DNA from: Sphaerolaimus hirsutus
Lineage: Eukaryota > Nematoda > Chromadorea > Monhysterida > Sphaerolaimidae
Direction: 5' to 3'
DNA length: 64,000 nucleotides
Assembly (NCBI GenBank): GCA_964036195.1
Contig: OZ038453.1
Coordinates: forward strand, 8,571,469 to 8,635,468
In this document: piece after piece, positions 1 to 10,990 of the stretch
Numbering within the stretch: position 1 is the stretch's first letter
How the letters are laid out: each line of letters begins with the position of its first letter
Notes under the pieces: generated by a model
Told to the model about the DNA's origin: nothing
Databases searched by the model: none
The model's input: only the letters and a program-made list of their open reading frames with translations
Program-made: the position numbers and the translations under genes

Positions 1-224
1 GTTATGGAAGGGTTTTTGTGTATATACAGTAATATATGCCTATAAACACATATAAATCTAGGTCATTGTTCGATTTTTCTATGTCTGCGTATGGGGAATT
101 TCCGAAAATTTCTGGCGAAATAATAGACCCCCCCCCTCGAACAAAACCCCCCTCGAATTATCCACCCCTCAAATTTTGCTGGCGAAATAATAAACCCCCT
201 GGGGGTATTTCGAGGTAATACGGT
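1..224 (-). mobile_element. TACCGTATT-type MITE, partial copy (family A)
   Basis: The last ~224 bp of a family A element, cut off by the window start. It ends in GAGGTAATACGGTA and is the reverse complement of the left half of the fuller copy at 4781-5218, including the poly-C blocks and the ATAAACACATATAAATCTA segment. Family A is marked by TACCGTATTnCCTCGAA ends, long C or G runs and no coding capacity. The ends fit a TA-target TIR element, which is an inference. Confidence 0.8.
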
Positions 225-227
225 ACT

Positions 228-352
228 CACATTTACGCATGAGTACGAGTAAAAAAGTGTTTTACACTTTCTATACTTTGTGGTGAGTACAAAAATACTT
301 ACATCTACATATACTTCAGTTCAGAACAAAGTTCAGTAATTCTAACAACTCT
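228..352. repeat. Fragment of CAGAGTTGTTA-ended element (right end)
   Basis: Ends in TTCTAACAACTCTG, the inverted form of the CAGAGTTGTTA end seen at 1413 and 55787. A close relative sits at 41037-41117 with the same ACGAGTAAAAAA start and CAACTCTG end. The body is AT-rich with GTA/TAC-containing repeats. The CAGnG-like terminus suggests hAT ancestry; that is an inference. Confidence 0.5.
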
Positions 353-384
353 GTTTCCATCACTAGTTAATCCTGATTCACGAC

Positions 385-600
385 AAGTGATGATCGCCAT
401 GACTTCGGCGCCAAGCACCAAACGCGCCACGACGCTTTTCCGAACCCCAATGGCGCCAGAGCAAAATGGCGCCAAGCGCCAGAAGCGCCATGGCGCTTTT
501 TGCTTTGGCGCTAGCGCCAAGCGCCAGCGCCAGACATTTTGTTCCTAGCGCCTGGCAAAAATAGCGCCAAGCGCCAGAAGCGCCATGGCGCTTTTCCATA
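385..600. repeat. GCGCCA-palindrome element (family G)
   Basis: A GC-rich block built from overlapping GGCGCC, AGCGCCATGGCGCT and GCGCCAAGCGCCA words, nearly self-complementary, inside AT-rich DNA. Open frames on both strands are an artefact of the repeat (they read as W-R-H-G-A-like peptides). The right end TTCCATAACTA is a degraded form of the TTCCATCACTA end of the intact copy at 13696-14630. Confidence 0.75.
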
Positions 601-797
601 ACTATTCACGACAAAGTGGCCACCCACTCAAAAAGCCACACAATTGTTGGATCGCTGTCCCATTCAAAGAAAACCCACATCACTGAGGGTTATTCATAAA
701 GCCGTCTGGACGCTATTCAGAAAAGAAATAGACCCATTATTCATGAGATTTTGCTAGGATACAGTTACTTGACTTCAGGGAGGGTTTCTTTGACACC
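601..797. other. No recognisable feature
   Basis: Unique-looking sequence with no credible ORF or repeat that I could match within the window. Confidence 0.4.
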
Positions 798-1302
798 TGG
801 GGCCAGATTTAATTCTTTGACGCCTGGGGCGTGATTTCCGATTTTGACCCGGAAATCACGATTTCGTCATTTCTTGGCCGTCAGCCAGTTCGTTTTTTAT
901 TTTATTTTGTCGGGCAGGTTACTCGCTTAAGTCGCGCTTTTGTACGCTCGTGCATGCATTTCTTTCTTGTCGCTGCCCTCATGGTTTCGGTTGAAGGCGG
1001 TGAACACTAAAAAAGTGACCACCTGACTACACAAAAGCGCGACTTATGCGAGTAACCCGCCCAACAAAATAAAATAAAAAACGAATTGGCAGACCGCCAA
1101 GAAAGACGAAATCGTGATTTCCGGGCCAAAATCAAAGTGATTGACGTCATATTGCAAAATCGGCGACCTTAAGGGATGGTTTCGTATATTATACGAACCG
1201 CCTTGCTCTCGGTGCATGTGCGTGATGCGGCTAAACTTTAAAAAATCTGTCGGGCGTCTGTCAAACCCTACAAATCTGTAGGGAGAATTAAATCTGGCCC
1301 CG
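798..1302. mobile_element. Foldback element, CTGGGGCCAGATTTAAT ends (copy 1)
   Basis: An inverted-repeat element with ends CTGGGGCCAGATTTAATTC and its complement. Both arms carry the same blocks in mirror order (ATCACGATTTCGTCATTTC, AAAGCGCGACTTATGCG and others). A fuller copy lies at 41555-42191. The left arm here has lost about 160 bp of the outer arm sequence, so the palindrome is asymmetric. No coding capacity. Confidence 0.75.
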
Positions 1303-1412
1303 GGACTGTTTTGTAAACTTTTGTTTCACTTAGTTACAAAACAGTATACAGTTTCCCTTCTGGTACTGTAGTCCATCTCTGTTGACCAAATGCGTTTAAC
1401 TTAAGTGCCTTG

Positions 1413-3410
1413 CACCAGAGTTGTTAAAAGTACCAAACTTTTTTCAAAGTAGATGTAATAACAAGAAAGTTTTTAGAAACCACAACATTTTTAACCTCAA
1501 ACCTCAGAAAGTGAAAGGAAAAAAGACAAGTAAAGTAGCGAAAATTGCAAAGTACATGTTTTGTTTTTACTCAATGCGGATAATGAGTAGTAAATTTTTT
1601 ATTACTTTTACTCATGAGTAGACATGTGTATAATACCTTTCCCCAAAAAATGTAAAAATGATTATTTTTGAGAAGTTGTGCCGTAATTTTCACTCAAAAT
1701 CATTACTTTTCATACCCTTTTGCCCACTTCACTTTGAAATTCATCAGTTCATGTGCTTTCTGCCAGTGTTGTTACAATACTTGTATTTTTTTAAATTGTA
1801 AATGTAAACATAAATACCCTTTCTAATTTTAAAGTATAAATACTAAAACGTATTGTACCTTTTTTTAAAATACCTAGGAATAGGTACGTAAAATAAAATG
1901 TAAATGTAAAAATTTTCAAAAAGTGGTCCCATGAGCAGAGCATCTTAAAGGACCATTGTTTCCAGATTTTTTGCCTACGTTTCTTATCAAAAAAATATAT
2001 CTTATTTTTGTTTTTGTCTATTTGTTAGTGAATGTTCATGACATTCCTGGTTTAGCACACTCAAAGTTACAGTTCTTCAGGCTACACTTCTTCATTAAAA
2101 TTACATAAATGGGAAATACCAGCAGGATATGAATGAAACAAAACAGTGAAACATTGTATAATGCACACCACAGATAAAAAATACACACAATCTTCTACCT
2201 ATTTAACTGTATAAATACCTATTAGCATTGAAAAAATCTCTGGGATATTTGTATTAAAAAAAATCTCAGAAAATATCAGATTTTCTGAGATTTATATTTT
2301 TCAACGATTTTCCAGAGAGATTTAATTATATTTTTTCCTGATTGAGAAAATCTCTCGAAAAAAATCTCTCAGAAAATCTCTCTATATTTGTACATTGTCA
2401 CCTCTAAATTCACTAGTTCATGTGCTTTTTGGCTTATTTTCAGCTATTTTGAACTATATATGTGCTAATATACTCATTTTTGGCTTTTTTCACCTATTGT
2501 AAGTTTCTTCTCTCCCTTTTTTTCTGTTCTATGGCATGAAGTCTTATCTGAAATACATACTCTGTACTCGAGTACTTTCAAAAAGGTAAATATAAGTATG
2601 TTTTAAAAACTATAAAGTTGCATGCTTTGCAAATACAGTTACCAAAATTTGGTGAAAAAAGTCATCTGATAAATACTGTGTCAATCTTCACACGTGAAAT
2701 TAATGTATTCTATTTTGAGGAAAAATGTACCTAAATTATATTTTTGTTAGTAAAAGCTGAATCAACACATAAGGTGCTTAATTACTACTCAAACAAACAC
2801 CCCTGGTTCAAATACCTACAAACACCCCCTAACGATTAGGTAAGTCATAATTTAAGTTGAGATATTTTATGAGATTTTTTGAATGGTAAGAGATTTTCTC
2901 AGAGATTTCATTATATTTTTGAAAATGATCCAAGAGATTCAATCATATTTTTTTCTTGAGAGATTTTATGAAATAATATTTTATTTTATTTTCTCAAAAT
3001 CGGCCATTTTTTCAATGCTAATACTTTATGTAACATTGCATCTTTAGTATGCCTTTAACTGTGAGGGTGGTAGGTCTAGCATATTTTAAGACACGAATTT
3101 ATGTACTTCATTATTAAAGTTTCTGCCTATTTTCAGCTATTTTATATGTACTTATAATAGGTATATCCATTGTTGGCTATTTTTTCCTATTTTTAGATTT
3201 TTTCACCCTTTTTCAGCTCTATGTCTTGGAAAAGTCTATATGAAAGCCTACCTGAAATACGTTTGCTGTACTCGAGTACTTTTAAACAGTGTATGTACAA
3301 GTGAGTAAAGGTGCCATTTCAGAGGAAATGTAAAAGTATTTACTCAGTACTCGGGTATACACATTCTTGAGTAAACGTAAATACGTTTTTACTGAAATAT
3401 GTTTTAGGTA
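1413..3410. mobile_element. AT-rich CAGAGTTGTTAAAAGTAC element with nested insertion
   Basis: Begins CAGAGTTGTTAAAAGTAC and shares a series of blocks with 55787-56290: CATGAGTA, TTTTCACTCAAAATCA, TTTTCAGCTATT, CTGTACTCGAGTACTTT and the GTATACACATT tail. Another element is inserted at 2223-3021. No convincing ORF. The CAGAGTTG terminus is hAT-like by inference; I did not find a target duplication. Confidence 0.5.
2223..3021. mobile_element. TAGCATTGAAAAAAT-ended foldback with GAGATTTTCTC core
   Basis: The ends are TAGCATTGAAAAAAT and ATTTTTTCAATGCTA. Just inside each end lies an array of AGAGATTTTCTCAGA-like self-complementary words (2230-2390 and 2865-2995). The middle contains another partial copy of the surrounding AT-rich element (CTGTACTCGAGTACTTTC near 2560). 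This is one of several elements in the window that pair short inverted ends with a private short palindromic word. Confidence 0.6.
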
Positions 3411-3764
3411 ACAAATACGTTCATTTTACACACGCACAATCTACCAAACAGTAGGCGTGTGGTATTTACGCATTTTATGTGTGTAAATTAGTAAACTAAA
3501 TATGATTTTATGTCAAACAATTGCGAAAAAGCAGAAGTTCTTGGTTTTGGCATTCAGTTTGATAACATATCCAGCGGAAGGTTACATCATTGATGCTAAT
3601 GTTAACAGTTCATTTGAAATATAAATAAAAATGTTTCCTTTTTCACAGTTGCAAATGTGATTGGCAATCCACCCGACCCACTTGTCATCAAATCTCCATC
3701 CGTCGGTGGAAGGTAAAAAAAGTATAATAATTAATATTTGTACAACTTTCTTGCGCACTCTTTC

Positions 3765-3860
3765 ACTACGGAAAACGGAAACGGAAAAATTTTGCACTCA
3801 CCGGAAAATGGAAAATGGAACTAATGGAATGCCGGAAAATGGAAAGCGGAAAGCATAATT
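3765..3860. repeat. GGAAAACGGAAA array
   Basis: Reiterated GGAAAACGGAAACGG and CCGGAAAATGGAAA words, matching (inverted) the core of the complete 160-bp hAT-like MITE at 60474-60633. The ends of this copy are not clear. Confidence 0.55.
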
Positions 3861-4099
3861 TGCAATTAGGAAACAGGAAAAAATTGCAGAAAAAATTGCC
3901 ACAAATGAGGCATCTAGTTCCGAATATCGGTAAAGACCAAAGTGGAAAAAATGAGTTAAGTGCGGATCTGTGATAGGTGCACTTATTTCTTCATGATAGA
4001 AAAAGAATTTTCTCAATATCTTATACCGTTCCCGAGATACATAAATATATGCCGATTTTTAGAAAACAAAAACAAAAAAAATCATCTGAAACAGGGTAT

Positions 4100-4290
4100 C
4101 TCCACCCAGAGTTGTGAAAGCGTATTTACGTTTACCCGAAATACCTGGGTAAATGGGTATTTATACTTACTCTTACGCTTACGCTTTCATGAAATACCCG
4201 TACGCTTTTTTACGCTTTCCCGGCCAAAATACCCGGGTACTAAAAGCGTAAAAAAGCTATTCACACGGTTCAGTTTTACGCATTTGAAAA
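4100..4290. repeat. TTACGCTTACGC array with CAGAGTTGTGAAAG start
   Basis: After CAGAGTTGTGAAAGCGT comes an array of TTTACG, TTACGCTT and TACCCGGGTA words in mirror arrangement. A second array of the same word is at 6540-6690 and ends with TTTTAACAACTCTG, which is the inverted terminus. The two look like copies of one element type with CAGAGTTGT ends. Confidence 0.5.
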
Positions 4291-4357
4291 AGTGTAAAAC
4301 TACAAAAAAGAAGGAACGAAACCGCGTACCAGAAAAAAATGACTGTGTGTGTGCAGT

Positions 4358-4562
4358 AGTGATGGAAAAGCGCTAGGAAAAATTGCGCCAGGCGCCAATG
4401 GCGCCATGGCGCCATTCAAAAATATGGCGCCGGGCGCCAAAGGGCGCCACAGAAAATGGCGCCAGGCGCCAATGGCGCCATGGCGCCATCTGAAAAAATG
4501 GCGCCGGGCGCCAAAGGGCGCCAGAAACAATGGCGCCAGGTGCCAAAAGGGCGCCAACAACA
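4358..4562. repeat. GCGCCA-palindrome element (family G), left end TAGTGATGGAAAAGC
   Basis: Starts TAGTGATGGAAAAGC, identical to the left end of the intact copy at 13696, then runs through GCGCCAGGCGCCAATGGCGCC words. No matching right terminus is visible, so the copy is probably truncated. ORFs through it on both strands are repeat artefacts. Confidence 0.7.
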
Positions 4563-4780
4563 AAATCCACTACTTCAGCCTGTACATCATCATGGAAGCA
4601 TTTATAGAAGAGCAACATGCTGTACCATTTGTATGATGGTGACACAAGCCACAAAACTCATCTTATCGCAAATATTTTATACCATACTTCCTGGAAATAC
4701 CCCCAGGGGGTTAATCCAAGAGGCTTATCATGGGGGGGGGTTTATCTATTCACCATAACTTTTATGAAATTGTATTACTG

Positions 4781-5218
4781 TACCGTATTACCTCGAAATA
4801 CCCCCAGGGGGTTTATTATTTCGCCAGCAAAATTTGAGGGGGGGATAATTCGAGGGGGGGGTTTATTCGAGGGGGGGGTCTATTATTTCGCCAAAAATTT
4901 TTCGGAAATTCCCCATACGCAGACATAGAAAAATCGAACAATCACATAGATTTATATGTGTTTATAGGCATATATTACTGTATATACACAAAAACCCTTC
5001 CCTAACGTCACTTAATCATCAGTTTTAACGTGTGTTCTGCATAGTATAGATCACAAACTGCGGTATTTGTCATGTACGTTCACGTTACACTCAATTTTAG
5101 GGGGGGTATTTCGAGGGGGGGGGTTTATTATTCCCTCAGCCGAAATTTAGGGGGGGTATTTCGAGGGGGGGGGGGGGGGGTTAATTCAAGGGGGGGGATA
5201 ATTCGAGGTAATACGGTA
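4781..5218. mobile_element. Family A MITE, full-length copy
   Basis: A 438-bp element from TACCGTATTACCTCGAA to its inverted end GAGGTAATACGGTA. Internally it has C/G runs of 8-20 bases next to ATTTCGAG and TTATTATTTCGCC words, and a central unique stretch (TTTAACGTGTGTTCTGC) shared with other copies. Flanking TA on both sides fits a TA target duplication. No protein is encoded; the frames through it give only glycine/proline-rich repeats. A small fragment of the same family is at 4680-4745. Confidence 0.85.
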
Positions 5219-5242
5219 TAATGAATTTAATTATTGTATTAC

Positions 5243-5405
5243 TGTATTACCCCTGGGGGTATTTCACGGAAATAAAGTATCTATTCCCCCTTCCTACCAT
5301 GTTTCCTCGGATAAACCCCCCTTAAGATACCCCCGGGTCTGAGCAAGCGGGGGGCATAATAACCCCCCCCCCGCGAGGGTATTTCACGCAAATACAGACA
5401 GGCAT
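5243..5405. repeat. Degenerate family A fragment
   Basis: Carries CCCTGGGGGTATTTCACGGAA and C/G runs typical of family A, but both ends are altered. Confidence 0.5.
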
Positions 5406-5677
5406 TGCAAATAGGTGGGTAATCAATTATGTAAGAGCTGTGAAAAAAATCATTAAACATTTTCATGTTCATAAACATCATTTAGATTAATATTTTTCCA
5501 ATTGTTATACATGAAGATTTGTTGTTTATGTGGCATAAAACAATCAACGTAAACCCAAACTTGCAATGCTGGCAAAAAAATTACAAAGGTGAATGTGTTA
5601 AATATCACCAAAATGACATCACTCAGCAGAAAAAGCTGTTGAATATGGCCAAATATTACCGTTCATCCCAGCATTTT

Positions 5678-5845
5678 GGCGCCATTTCTGGCGCCCTACA
5701 AAACAATGGCGCCGGGCGCCAAATTGGCGCCAGCGAAAATGGCGCCAAGCGCCAAGGGCGCCATGACGCCATTCGAAATAATGGCGCCAGGCGCCAAGCG
5801 CCAATGGCGCCATGGCGCTGGCGCCCTTTGGCGCCATTAAAGGTC
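5678..5845. repeat. GCGCCA-palindrome element (family G)
   Basis: An array of GGCGCCA, AGCGCCAAGGGCGCC and CCATGGCGC words. The right end TTAAAGGTCACTAGTG resembles the family terminus CATCACTA. It is an isolated GC-rich block in AT-rich DNA. Confidence 0.65.
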
Positions 5846-6013
5846 ACTAGTGTGCTGTAATGCATAGGAAATAGTGGCACACGTACAAATTGTGTCGCAA
5901 CATGAATGTCTTGTAAATAGATACTGTGTCGTAGAGCAAAATCGTGGCTTCAGATTAGAAATTTTGGGGATGAAAATTGATTCCGACGACGATTTTATCG
6001 CTGTCGACAGTAC

Positions 6014-6401
6014 TACCGTATTTCCTCGAAATACCCCCCCCCCTCGAAACCCCCCCCCCCCCAGATTGAGTGTAAAGAGAACGTACATGACAAATACTAC
6101 AGTTTGTGTTCTGCGTAGTGCAGAACACACGTTAAAACAATGTCGTAACCACGTTAGAACAGTGTTTATACCATCTACGTACTACTATTAGTCTACAGGA
6201 GTCTATACATGTCAGTTATTGATGCATTTTTCTACCCCAGTGTACATCACAAACGACGATTTTGTACTAGGATTTGAAAAAATTTCTGGCGAAATAATAA
6301 CCCCCCCTCGAAATACCCCCCCCCCCCTCGTTTACCCCCCCCCCTCTCGGGACCACTATGAAACAATCACCCCCCGGGGGGTATTTTGAGGAAATACGGT
6401 A
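6014..6401. mobile_element. Family A MITE, full copy
   Basis: Runs from TACCGTATTTCCTCGAA to GAGGAAATACGGTA. The central block AGATTGAGTGTAAAGAGAACG is shared with the copies at 38825 and 40141, which form one subfamily (TTTCC rather than TTACC ends). Confidence 0.85.
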
Positions 6402-6539
6402 ACTCCCAAGTTGGAAGATGCCTTGAGTGTCGCTGCTGATGAATTGCCCAACAACATATGAGGGCAGACTACTATGTAAGTGGACATCTGAAAAATGTTG
6501 CTGAGGGCTTGATTTGGAAAGAATTCACAAAGCAAAAAG

Positions 6540-6690
6540 CATCTTAAAGATTTTTACGCTTACGCTTTTATTTACGCTTTCCCATGTATTTCAAAAATGC
6601 CTTACGCTTTGAGTATCCATACTCAAAATTTTGAAAGTGTATTTACGCTTACGCTTACGCTTTCCAAAAATACTGGTATTTTAACAACTC
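6540..6690. repeat. TTACGCTTACGC array
   Basis: Mirror-image TTTACGCTTACGCTTTT words ending in TATTTTAACAACTCTG, related to 4100-4290. Confidence 0.5.
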
Positions 6691-6711
6691 TGTCTCCACC
6701 CTCAAATTGGT

Positions 6712-7158
6712 AAAATTTCACTCGAAACAGGGTATCTCCAAAAAGAGCCACCAAAAATTTCACTCGAAACAGGGTATCTCCAGTCTCCACCAACGGAAAA
6801 AATCATCCGAATTACGGTATAGATTTGAAGGAATGTGTCCAAATTCCCATACAAAACAAAAAAAATCATCCGAATTACGGTATAGAATTCCAAACCAGTT
6901 TTTTTAAATGAACCGAAACAGGGTATCTCCCAAAAAATCTTTGTCCGAAACGGGGTATCTCCATAAAATTTTGTCCGAAACACGGTATCTCCAGTCTCCA
7001 CTCAAAATTTACTCTCAAGTGGGGCCATTCTCATGGAGTGGCACCATTGACTCCAAAACGGTGCACTACCACCGCCCAGTATATCCTATGTACTAAGTGG
7101 AGATACCCTGTTTTTAGTGATTTTTCATAAAAAAATCACTTGAAACAGGTATCTCCAC
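6712..7158. repeat. CGAAACAGGGTATCTCC repeats ending in a hairpin
   Basis: At least five spaced direct copies of CGAAACnGGGTATCTCCA (6720-7000), with a duplicated AAATCATCCGAATTACGGTA segment. They are followed by a near-perfect hairpin at 7097-7158 with arms GTGGAGATACCCTGTTT. The same word occurs at 4090. It is probably another foldback-type mobile repeat; no coding capacity seen. Confidence 0.55.
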
Positions 7159-9452
7159 TGAATCTGCTGACCTGCTGTCAATCAAATCATCATAACTCCA
7201 GCTATATACGTCGGCCGCAGGGTCGAAAATATGGAAAATGTAGATAAATTTATAAGCTTTTCAAAAACTTTTCGGCAAGGGTTCTCCTTTGAAAATTGCC
7301 CGCTCGGGCCAGCGTTGAAGTTTCAAATGCGATTTTGGAAAAACCTAAAATGATGGAGATACCGACATTCGGAACTAGAAGCCTCAAATGGGAATGATTT
7401 GCAGAAAATTTGCTTGAAATGGCAAAATGTGCAGAAATTTTGCCGGAAATTATAAAACGAAATGGCAAAAATTTGAACGAAATTTGAAGAAAAAAACAGA
7501 AAACGAAAAACGGAAAGTAGACACCCTGTAAACGGTATCAAACAAGAGTTGGTTCGCCAGATTTTTAACTGCATGATAAACACTTCAAAAAAAAGACACC
7601 TGATGGATCCACATCGTTGTTTTTTGGAACTGTGGTCAGAAAATAAGATTCATAGTTCAGGTAATTAAACTATCAGGTAATTTTGTCTATCACAAATACA
7701 GGAGATTAACGTGGTGCTTCGTGGGACCATGTACCGGAGAAATCACTGCTAACTGGTTCTGTCAACGGAGAGGCTATTTGGAAGCATCAGGTTTGAATTA
7801 CACTTTGTTATTTCGATATTTTTGTGCCTGAAAATGAGTTGCGTGTTTAAGGGACGATTACGGCTTGGACGTAAAATTCGACCCAGCGTAAAATTCAACC
7901 CAGTGTAAAATTGATTTTTGGGCGTAAAATTAATTACAGGTGACCAACACAATAAATTATACACAACACCAACATATCACGGCTTTTTATGACATAAACG
8001 CATGAACAAATAGAAGCTTTCCCACAAATAATGATTCAAAACCAATGAAAACAACCACCAATGGCTGGGTATGTGAAATTGCGCACTTGAGCGCACAAAA
8101 ATTGCAAAATACCTAGTAATTAGTACTGTTACCTGCATACTTGTGCTCACCCAGTGCCAGTGTACACGCGTACTTGAATACCAATATTCAGAAGCCAAAT
8201 TAACTCTCCTACATTAGCATATGAGTTGTGTATTTCCGGTGAATGAACTCACAAAAGCATGCACCTGTGTGCAGAGACGTATTTTCTAAATGCCGCCTAA
8301 AACAAACATCGGAATGTGTAAAAATACACCAGCTGCACGCTGCAGTGCACTCGCGGCTTACTAGCAAACCTACTAGTGTTGGAAAAACACCAAAGAATGG
8401 TGTTAGCTGCGCCTATTATAATGGAATTGCGCACGCACCTAAATATTGTGCAAGTTATTGCTGCTGATGTTATGAGATGGGGCGCAATATCAATCATGTA
8501 AAATGCAACTAAATATTATGGAGCTTGCCAAACACTATGTAGAAAAGGAATGCTAGATCTTGCTTGGAATGGTTTACACCATTTGGCGCACTACAGTAAG
8601 CCAATTGGCTTGGTGCCAACAAGGTTGGCTTGTCTGGAAATTTGAAAATTCTAATTTGAGGTTCCAAATTTGAAAATAGCTTGCATTTTCACCTGTCAGC
8701 TGTCAAGAAGAAGCTTAGATAAGATCTAAGCAAAGATGATTGATGACACTGACTAGAAGAAAAAAAACTGGAACCCAAAAATTATTGATGGTTATTTTGG
8801 CGCACTACAGTAATCTAGACTTGGTGCCGTGCCAAAAAGATAGCTTCTCTAGACATATGAAGCAAAAACCTAGATAAGATCTAAAAATTGCTAAAAACTG
8901 AAGCAAAAAGACCAAGATAACAATCTAGAGCTGTCAATCATATTGCATAACTGACAGAATGTGCACACATGTTACAAAAATGTTGAGCATTAGTTGACAG
9001 GCAAGTGCAGGTGCCATTATGCAACAATGCAAATAGTCCCCCACAGAGAGCATTGGTGGGGAAGTAGCTTGTGCAAAAGCTATTGAATCATGACAGAAAA
9101 TTCACCAGTTTTGTGTTGATGCAAAAGTCACCAATTAAGGTGAAACTTCGGTTGTACACTAGGGTGTGTCTGAGAATACTCTGTTTCTGTGCTGAACCTA
9201 TTTTTAGCTCTGTGCTATTTTTGGCTGTGTGCCAATTTCCATTTTCCTAGGTCACTGGACCTAAAGGGCCACTGGGCCGGTGTAGCTGCGGAGGGCTGCT
9301 TAGCCTATTCGCGGCCAGGAGCTTGAGAAAAGCTCTCACAAGTCTGCTTGCAGTGATAAGTGATCCCTGCATAATTCACACTTTACTATTTTATTTGCTT
9401 TTATTACTTCTATTTTGCTACATTTAACATATTTATTGCTAATTGCGACCTA
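7159..9452. other. No gene recognised; short dispersed repeats
   Basis: No convincing ORF. TTGGCGCACTACAGTAA occurs twice (near 8583 and 8798), each followed by a TTGGTGCC block and nearby AGATAAGATCTAA, so 8560-9000 looks like a decayed tandem or inverted element. The remainder is unassigned. Confidence 0.35.
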
Positions 9453-10241
9453 ACCCTATTTTTTGCCGCAATTACTCCCCAGTTTTGCGAATTACCATTT
9501 TTGCTGCCTAGGATAGGTAGAATTCATTTCCCACCACTAGTTCTACTTATTTAAGAAAACATTCGCTAGTTGCTCAGTTTTATTTTCACAACTGCCTACC
9601 ATTTATCATTTTACCCCATTTACACCTAGAAAAAGTTTATCTAAACTACCAATCAAAAAACCATTTTTTGCTTGCACTAATGTGCCTAGGTTTGAGTGTA
9701 ACATTTAGAGACATTTGCATTTGCAGTACGGCAATTTCCATCTGCATTCAGCTCTTCATTCTCTATAATTGGCTGGCTTCCAAAAATTGGAACTTCTTGC
9801 TGTGTCCCACCGCGCCATTTCAAAAAGAACCGCGCAGCATAATTTTACCGCAATAAGTACCGATTTTTACCGAATTAATTACGGCAGAAGCGTTTTAAGT
9901 AGAAGCAATCAATAAAGCATTTAATCAACTAAATAGTGCAAGGCTATCTCCTTGCTGGCGAGCGCACCCACCCAACTAAATTTTCCTTACCTTTTTACAT
10001 CCTAATTAGAGTACCTGTCACTGTGTAATTACAAAGTTCGATAGCGACCACCCGACATTTTACAACGTAAATAGTGTAGCTGAGTACACGGCGACCCACA
10101 TTTGTGCACTGGCATAAATGAGCTGAAAAAGTGGCCGGAATTCCTTTGCAACCAAAAACCGATTGTCTTTTAGAAAACTCCTGTTGAAATTCCTTTAAAC
10201 ACCACTGACAAAGGAAACCACCACCCACACAATTCAGTACA
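9453..10241 (+). repeat. Long direct repeat, left copy (putative 5' LTR)
   Basis: About 790 bp repeated in the same orientation at 36411-37201, roughly nine in ten positions matching by eye, with one re-arranged stretch around 9595-9650. The shared block begins TAACnCTAnTTTTTGCCGC and ends ACACAATTCAGTACA. The match stops sharply at the right edge (10241). A TGG-starting sequence follows two bases later, as expected for an LTR next to a primer-binding site. No target duplication was found, so LTR status is inferred. Confidence 0.6.
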
Positions 10242-10243
10242 CA

Positions 10244-10262
10244 TGGCGAGCATGGCATAGGG
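10244..10262 (+). promoter_or_regulatory. Candidate primer-binding site
   Basis: TGGCGAGCATGGCATAGGG lies two bases after the end of the left direct repeat, the usual position and first three bases of an LTR-element PBS. The matching tRNA was not determined. Confidence 0.35.
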
Positions 10263-10879
10263 TTTCCCAGTCTAGGTAATCCTAAACTCGCACCTGAGAT
10301 ACAAGCCTGCAATCTTCACCTTTACTGCGTTATTTTTTCTCATTTTTCCGACATTTTCCAGCGTATTTACGCTTTCTGCTGCACTTTTTAGAGCAATTTT
10401 TGCAAAAATTTTGCTTGCTTTTCCTTGTTTTTTTCTGTCACAAATACATAATACTTAACCCGCTGACTACCCCACAGCTCGTTTCCCCACAATCAGAAAC
10501 CGAAAAAAGAGAAAAAAAAACCCAGGACAAGTGGACCACCCGGCATTTGGACAAATTTGACAAATTTGGACAAAATTGGATGCGCGCAAACAAGGTCGGG
10601 ACAAAATCGACGCCGCGCGCTGGTCAATGCGACAGGCGCAAAAAAGAGACGCAGCTGGGCCACACAGTGAGTGGGTTTTATTTTCAGTTTGGAGCGTTTT
10701 CTTTGTCTTGAAGGGGGCCGTCTCTATCTACAGTAAAATACGGGTGTATTTTTCTGGTTTTGAAGGGGGGTGGAAAGAGCATAAAATACCGGTGTCTTTA
10801 TCTGCTCTTCAAATTTTTGCCCTAGGTAAAATTTGATGCTACAGTTGTAATTAGCTGTACTGTAAAAAAAATTTTACCC

Positions 10880-10990
10880 CCAAAATAAATATTTCAATAT
10901 TTATTGTTAATATTTTATCCCAGAAATAAATATTTCGATATTTATTTACTATTTTACCACAAAAATAAATATTTCAATATTTATTTTACC
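10880..10990. repeat. Triple AATAAATATTTCAATATTTATT palindrome
   Basis: Three near-identical palindromes (AATAAATATTTCnATATTTATT) spaced about 50 bp apart in the leader, just upstream of the first coding segment. Function unknown. Confidence 0.6.

Noticed and set aside
4300..4650. Open frames on both strands through GCGCCA blocks, here and at 400-600, 5619-5880, 13670-13950, 14396-14641, 38000-38310
   Set aside because: They encode only low-complexity W-R-H-G-A-like peptides produced by the palindromic repeat; no conservation or domain.
4617..4928. Open frames through the poly-G/C MITEs (glycine/proline-rich peptides)
   Set aside because: Repeat artefacts; the same words appear in every MITE copy on either strand.
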